A stretch of 64,000 nucleotides of DNA. Origin: Euprymna scolopes. Its lineage: Eukaryota > Mollusca > Cephalopoda > Sepiida > Sepiolidae. The stretch lies in contig CM044501.1 of assembly GCA_024364805.1 (NCBI GenBank), positions 102,867,115 to 102,931,114 of the forward strand, in the 5' to 3' direction. A model generated the notes under the pieces. The model was given only the letters and a program-made list of their open reading frames with translations, was not told where the DNA came from and did no database searches. Below, piece by piece: positions 58,860 through 64,000 of the stretch. The stretch's first letter is position 1; each line of letters begins with the position of its first letter. Made by a program: the position numbers and the translations under genes.

Positions 58860-59620
58860 TGACCATGACAGCCCGCGGAAGATACCAATGAAATCCCAAT
58901 TAACAAAGCGACTATTGTCGACTGCCCTGGGCGATAAGTGACCCCTATTGAAAAGACACGTGGCCTTTGTGGAATTGGATTCAGCGGTTTTTATGTTCTC
59001 TCAAAAATAATTAAGTAAGACATTTCTGTTTTTACGACATGTCAAGTTCCATTAGGCCCGCGCCGGCCGAGATTGAGAACGCCCGAATGCCAACAGAGGA
59101 AGAAAGATAGCTCCTTTTTTGGGTATAGGCCGCCTGGCGAAGATTTGAGTGACAGCGGTTCCAGCATCCTGATTGGCTAAAGGGCCGAATGAGAGAAAAA
59201 GAAGAAGATTTAGCTCCCGCCCCCACAATATAAGCAGCGAGCTTTGAGAGACTAAAACACAGAGACCGACAGACACGGAGTGACATCTGCTCCCCTGAGC
59301 TCGAACGAGCGAAAAAGCACCTCATCGATTGACCTGCCACGTATTTTAGTCTTTATCGAAAACGAAAGAACTTTGCAGTTAACAAACGGCCAGTCCCTAA
59401 CTTAACAGCGAATTACGATTGTACCCGTAATTGAAATACAAGGAATTTTGAACAAAAGAAAACAACTATTGACTTGGTCTTTTCAATTGTTTTGCATGAC
59501 GAGTTTGTTACAGGAAACCGGCCGCTGACAGTCTCATAAGGAAACACCAGAACGGACAACCGGGGTCATTCCACCACTGGACGACGTGCGGGTCACGTAA
59601 GTGTCACAATACAAAAGTAA
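58860..59620 (+). promoter_or_regulatory. GC-richer promoter-like island (LTR or host promoter)
   Basis: Against an AT-rich background this stretch has CpGs, a CCAAT-type gattggct near 59168-59175, a GC box-like cccgccccc near 59216-59224 and a TATA-type aatataag at 59227-59234, followed about 30 bp on by gagactaaaacacag. A donor-like gtcac|gtaagtg occurs at 59596-59603. That would be a TATA promoter with a non-coding first exon. A solo LTR of unknown family is the main alternative (tgttaca at 59505-59511 could be its end). No coding frame of note is attached. Confidence 0.35.
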
Positions 59621-59850
59621 CATGTGTGAGTAAACAATAGTTTTTGCACCAACCTAATAGCTGCTAACTATACTGCCTCACAGAGACAGAAGTGATAAAA
59701 AAACATCGGAGCAACATTATTGGCCACCATAAGACTATACAATATTACCAACTTGATCAGTGATTGAGAACTTCTATGACAAACAAGTCAAATACCTAGA
59801 ACAGTGTTAAGTGATAACGAGTTCAAACCAAAAGTTTCTCCAGCATAAGG

Positions 59851-60849
59851 TTTTTTTTTTTTTTTTTTTACACAGTGATCACCACTTATCAAGGCCCGGA
59901 AGCCACTCAGGGATAAGGGTTATTGCAAGTACATTACGTTAGCGTGGAGATTTGATGAAGTGTTTACTTAAGGGGGCGGTTCATTAGGAATTTGTTAACG
60001 TTGGACTTGAAGACATCCAAGTTGTAGTCCGGTGGGAAGCAGGCAGACGAAACAGAGTTCCACAGGCGTGCAGTTCTAAGAAAGAAGCTTTGTTCATGGA
60101 ATCCGCGTTTTGATTTAGGCACAGATACAGAGTGGGGGAAATTTTTCACAGTGGATTCAGCTAGACGGGTGTTTTTCGTGAAAGATTGGCGAGGGGGGAC
60201 CAGAGATTGGAGTTCAGACGAGCACCTGCCATGGAAATAACGATAAAATAAGGATAGGCTCGCAACGTCTCTTCTGTGGGAGAGAGGTTGCAGGGTAGAG
60301 AAAAGGGCCCCCCCCCCCACTAAGCCACGAAGTCTATTTTGTAGTCTGTCAAGGTAGGATAGGCTGTTTTTAGCAGCTCCTGCCCAGATATGGCAACAGT
60401 ATTCCATCCTTCGACGTACTTGGCTTTTATATAGATAGAGAATTGCATCAGTAGTGAGATATCTTCTGGAGCGGTAGAAGGATCCCACCATCTTTCCAGC
60501 GATCTTGGCAACAGACTTGATGTACGTGTTCCATTTCAGATCAGGAGTAAAGGTCAAACCCAGAAGCTTGTCAAAACATGGGACCTCACCCAGACGAGAG
60601 CCATCCATCACAATTGATGCCAGATGGGGATCAGAGCGTTGATGATGTAAGGATAGGAGTTTGGTTTTGGATGTATTAAAAGGTAACCAGCCACATCTTC
60701 CCCCACTGAACCACGCGCTCGAGATCAGAGGAGAGAGAATCAGAGAGAACTTTGTCATTTACAGCCTTTGATGTGTTGCCGTAAATGGTCGTGTCATCAG
60801 CATAGATGTCAACGAATGATTTAAGCATGTGTTTAGGGAGGTCATCTGA
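59851..60849 (-). mobile_element. Jockey-like LINE, youngest-looking copy (copy 6)
   Basis: Minus strand, with a poly-T (tail) at 59851-59869. From its 5' end: DDLPKHMLKSFVDIYADDTT with an intact YADD box near 60800, then after a frameshift a single 264-residue open frame with FDKLLGLTFTPDLKWNTYIK, MVGSFYRSRRYLTTDAILYL, EYCCHIWAGAAKNSLSYLDR and the complete C-terminus ending NKFLMNRPLK. The copy starts within the RT palm, so it is 5'-truncated and cannot move itself. High similarity to copy 5 suggests recent activity of the family. Confidence 0.92.
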
Positions 60850-61660
60850 AACGAATGAAACATTGTAGCCCAAACATCCAGCTGATGATTTCCATATTGA
60901 ATATTCAAGAATTCATATTTTGAAAATAAATATAAATCACTAAAGATTTTTTTGTAGTATCAAAGTGCAGAAGATGTACTTCTGTTGTGCTTATTGCCTT
61001 TCGTGATTGTAATTTTGATGGCAATAAGACAGTGTGACACTGCAACAGAAGAGCCTTGCTGATCAACTGAATCTATGACAAGTTTTGAAAGAGATAATGT
61101 TTAGCAATTGTTAGAAAGTATTAATATCATATCACCAGAGACAAGGACCTCTGTATTTACATTCATGAGGGAAAATATATTGGAAAAACATGAGGTCAAC
61201 ATCCTGGATAGATGGTATCAAAGTTGAATAAGAAAACTACTATTATGGAGGATGAGTAAGCAGTAACAAGAACAGCTGTCATCGAAAACTATCAGTTTTT
61301 ATTAAGCATTCAATTAAGAATTTGTAATCTAAATAAAAATTGAACAGCACTCCTTTTTACTGACGCCATAATCCACAAAACTTCTTAACTTTGATTGACG
61401 CTCTGTCAGCTGCCAAACACTCAACTCCTTCCCCTCCACCCTTCTTAATACAGCTACTCCTCTCATATGCAAAGTAATATGTTTATATTTTTAAACCATA
61501 GAATTATAATCAGTTTGATAAATATTCTCTACTGAGGAAATTAACTGCTACCAAAATATACAAAAATATCTTTGAAATAACAAAATCTTTCCATAAAATG
61601 TATAAAAAGAGGATTGACTGCAATACTTAGTTTTGATGGAATTAATAAAAACAAAAAGAT
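60850..61660. other. Intergenic, no gene recognised
   Basis: Between the LINE and the ABHD13 3' UTR. AT-rich, no motif recognised. Confidence 0.5.
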
Positions 61661-61681
61661 ATTTTCAGTGTAATAAATATA

Positions 61682-61687
61682 TTTATT
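61682..61687 (-). promoter_or_regulatory. ABHD13 polyadenylation signal
   Basis: AATAAA on the minus strand (TTTATT on the plus strand), about 65 bases after the stop codon. Other signals of the same kind lie a little further on. Confidence 0.5.
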
Positions 61688-61749
61688 GTGCTAAACGAGT
61701 CCAATAGCATGTGTCTTATGTAAAAGACAGCGAAATAAAGTAATGTGAT

Positions 61750-61815
61750 TCAGACAATTTTTGTTAAAACATCTGAATAGTTTGCTAAGGCACCTGTACT
61801 CCGCCATTTGGAAAC
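61750..61815 (-). CDS. ABHD13: ABHD13 last exon, coding part
   Basis: Acceptor tattatttttcag|GTTTCCAAATGG (minus strand); 22 codons including the TGA at 61750-61752. Phase 0 at the junction. Confidence 0.82.
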   Translation of the reverse strand, partial: VSKWRSTGALANYSDVLTKIV

Positions 61816-63712
61816 CTGAAAAATAATAATATCTTGTTAAAAATTAGAAAGCAGATGAAAGAGTTTGTAGATTAAAGTGGGTAAATCAATATTGAAAATT
61901 CTTTCAAAATAAGTCTCAAATTATGTGTGGCCATTATTATAGAAATTACAAAAGGAAACTAGAATTAAGGAAACTGTAGGGAATATTAGAAAGTTGAATT
62001 TTGAAAGTTGTGACAAAGCAATTTGATAGAAAACCAAACTGGATATAAGATAAGGTAAACAGAACAAATGATAATATTGAAGAATTTAATAATTTTCAAT
62101 CAAATAGTTTATCAATAAACTGTGTTGAACCAGGATAGTGTGCATGGCATAATATTTTATCAAACTTTTTTAGGTATGTTTTTTAGAAAGAAATAACCAC
62201 TCAATTGAAGCATTTGATAATGTACATTTGACCCATTTTTCTGCCTAAATTGAACTTTGGTTCATGTTTACATTTAAGAAATAAGCCGTTTTTATGGATG
62301 AACTAATGAAAGTAAATTTAGCTTAATCTGTATGATTCATATTTGAATTCATCGGACTGGTGTTCTCATCTTGAGTGTGATTTTCACAACATTTCAGTCG
62401 ATGTAGTCTCCGACCTTCTTCAGATGTATTTTGTCGAATTCGGAAATGTTTCTATTAAACTTGGAAATTTGGACAGAATTTCAAGCGGAACCCATTATTT
62501 ACTTCATGGGGGTAGCATGCTCTTATTCCGTCAGCCATGACTGGATAGAGGTCCTAAGTAATTCGCAAATGTATATTTCGGTCGCCCACACTGAGAATTG
62601 AACCTTCAACCTTCGGGAGAAGGTCACTTTTTACAATTGATTTTTCCAACCATTTTTCTTACCACTGCTCCACGGGTTTTTGCAATCCTCAGTGTGGGTG
62701 ACCGAAAAATACAATTGCAGATTACTTAGGACATCTATCCAGTTATGGCTGACAGAACAAGAACACACTACCCCCATAAAGTAAATAAAGGGTCCCACTC
62801 AAAATTCTGTCCAAATTCCTGAGTTCAACAAGAAGAAGGTTGGAGGCTAAATTGACTGAAACTTTGTGAAAATCACATTCAAAATGAGAACAGTAGTCCG
62901 ATGAATCCAAAAATATGAAGAATCAATCCTCATCTCAAAAATTCAGAAAAGTCATAATCTGTATGATATCATACAAAGGTGTTAGATGCTAAAATAAAAC
63001 TTAGATGAATAAAGTTGCTCTTCTATATCGTTTTTGTACATTTTTTGTGATGCCATTTGATTTTCATCAACTGGGTAATATCTAAGAATTATTAATTTTA
63101 TATTATCTTTCCTTTAATGAACTTTGGCATTATATTTATAAAAATTTTCACTTATTTGAAACTTATCTTCACTGCTTAAGTTGGCCTTATATTCAATATC
63201 ACACAAAACAACACTAATTGAGATATTAAGATAAATGTGTACTTTTTTTTATATATCTTGAAGCACTATATATGCATACCTACAAAATTTTTTGGTATGT
63301 TGAAAAAAAAAAAAAATCAGTTTGAGACCTTAGTTGATGAGAGCTGAAAAGGTGGGTAATTAAAAAAAATCAGTTTTCTTTTTTCTTTTTTCTAAGGAAT
63401 ATTAAATTGTAGTTTTATCTAATTACCAATTTCAGCCAGTAAAGATGATAATTGAGAAACGAATGTATTTTGAACCATCATGGATTTTCCAGATACAAAT
63501 GAATATTTACTTTTTTTTATTTAGAAAACTATTTATTTTTACAAAATGTTAATAAACTAATGATTACATCAAAATGAAAGAAAAACAAAAAAAAAACTTA
63601 CTTCTGTGATAAAGTTTAATATAGATTCATAATAGCCTGGGCACAGCCAAGTTTCATTATGTGTCCCATTATCAAAAAGAGCCATTCTTTTCATTGGAGG
63701 ATTCTGGCTTTC
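61750..63712 (-). CDS. ABHD13: ABHD13-type alpha/beta hydrolase, last two coding exons
   Basis: Two minus-strand exons joined in phase 0 encode the last 58 residues of an alpha/beta-hydrolase of the ABHD13 (Bem46-like) family. The first exon reads PMKRMALFDNGTHNETW then LCPGYYESILNFITE, which lines up with the ABHD13 segment around the catalytic histidine ([20 protein letters not shown] in the human protein, from memory). The second gives VSKWRSTGALANYSDVLTKI plus Val and a stop, a divergent tail as expected for this family. ABHD13 is a predicted membrane-anchored serine hydrolase of unknown substrate. The nucleophile Ser and acid Asp exons must lie beyond the right edge of the window. The gene runs toward the CULT gene, tail to tail. 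Confidence 0.88.
61816..62342. other. ABHD13 last intron, left part
   Basis: AT-rich intron sequence with no recognised element. Confidence 0.6.
62343..62678 (-). mobile_element. tRNA-derived SINE, full length (minus strand)
   Basis: Body text catcggactggtgttctcat, cagtcgatgtagtctccgac, ctggatagaggtcctaagta and gcccacactgagaattgaac, ending at the tRNA-like head taccactgctccacgggttt. Contains a partial internal repeat (gaaatttggac region). Same family as 44945, inside the ABHD13 intron. Confidence 0.85.
62682..62950 (+). mobile_element. tRNA-derived SINE, head missing (plus strand)
   Basis: Starts at caatcctcagtgtgggtgac, just after the B-box, and runs to tcatctcaaaaattcagaaa. It lies head to head with the copy at 62343-62678, three bases apart, so together they form a large imperfect inverted repeat within the ABHD13 intron. 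Confidence 0.85.
62951..63601. other. ABHD13 last intron, right part
   Basis: AT-rich intron with A-runs. No recognised element. Confidence 0.6.
63602..63712 (-). CDS. ABHD13: ABHD13 penultimate exon (catalytic His)
   Basis: Acceptor tctttgtag|GAAAGCCAG and donor ATCACAGAA|gtaagt on the minus strand; 111 bp, 37 codons, phase 0 at both ends. Carries DNGTHNETW, in which the His is the family's catalytic base. Confidence 0.9.
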
Positions 63713-64000
63713 CTACAAAGAAGAATAAAAACTTAAATCATTTTAATAAAAAGATATTTTGTGAAAGAGAAGGCTTTAATAATTAAGTTAAGAACAATGA
63801 AAGAATGTCTTATTTTAAAAAAATTTTTATTCTCTTACATGTTTATAATTACTCTGCCCATTTTTCATTTGCTTACTATCATTGAACATGAAATTAAATC
63901 TAAAATTAAGCAACATTGAAAGTTATTTGATACAAAATAGTCATTTTGCTGCAAGTCTGCAATTAAAACATTCTTTGCAATGTCTTGAGGAAATTTTTAA
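63713..64000. other. ABHD13 upstream intron, cut by window edge
   Basis: AT-rich. No further exon seen before the edge of the window. Confidence 0.6.

Noticed and set aside
58616-59340. Minus-strand frames of about 100 residues over the GC-richer island
   Set aside because: No conserved motif; high GC lowers stop frequency, and the plus strand has promoter-like elements instead.

Overview
This is a eukaryotic (animal) window: AT-rich, intron-dominated and heavily loaded with transposable elements. A mollusc, most likely a cephalopod, fits best. The reasons are the mix of jockey-type LINEs, tRNA-derived SINEs, mariner and Ty3/gypsy debris inside very long introns; this is inference, because no rRNA or mitochondrial marker is present. 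Nothing in it looks bacterial.

Two host genes can be recognised. On the + strand, six exons between 28003 and 55502 encode the C-terminal 158 residues of a CULT-domain protein (the thalidomide-binding domain family of cereblon), with all four zinc cysteines and the three tryptophans of the ligand cage in place. Its 5' exon or exons were not found and may lie upstream. A possible alternative last exon sits at 52625-52734. On the - strand, the last two coding exons of an ABHD13-type alpha/beta hydrolase lie at 63602-63712 and 61750-61815. The two genes are therefore convergent, with about 6 kb between their 3' ends.

Region by region. 0.5-3 kb: LINE debris and a fairly long jockey-like LINE. 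3.2-4.2 kb: degenerate 5S rRNA-like and paired U2 snRNA-like sequences. 6.1-8.95 kb: a broken Ty3/gypsy element with LINE tails inside. 9.8-12.5 kb: a SINE-like element and LINE fragments. 14.2-21.6 kb: a three-level nest, in which a + strand gypsy holds a - strand gypsy that holds a LINE, with target duplications at the two inner levels. 22.3-27.5 kb: gypsy fragments, a MITE, and a LINE split by a SINE-like element. 28-55.5 kb: the CULT gene, whose introns hold LINEs, four hairpin or MITE-like elements, a 2.8 kb minisatellite, a gapped 36-37 bp tandem array, a Ty1/copia fossil, two solo LTRs and SINEs. 56-60.9 kb: two mariner remnants, a GC-richer promoter-like island and the youngest-looking LINE. 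61.7-64 kb: the ABHD13 3' end and a head-to-head SINE pair.

Most short open frames here are by-products of repeats. The items most worth following up are the CULT gene with its intact ligand pocket, the perfect 48-bp hairpin just inside one of its introns, the nested insertions, and the TCTCGCGAGA motif carried by two different LTRs.
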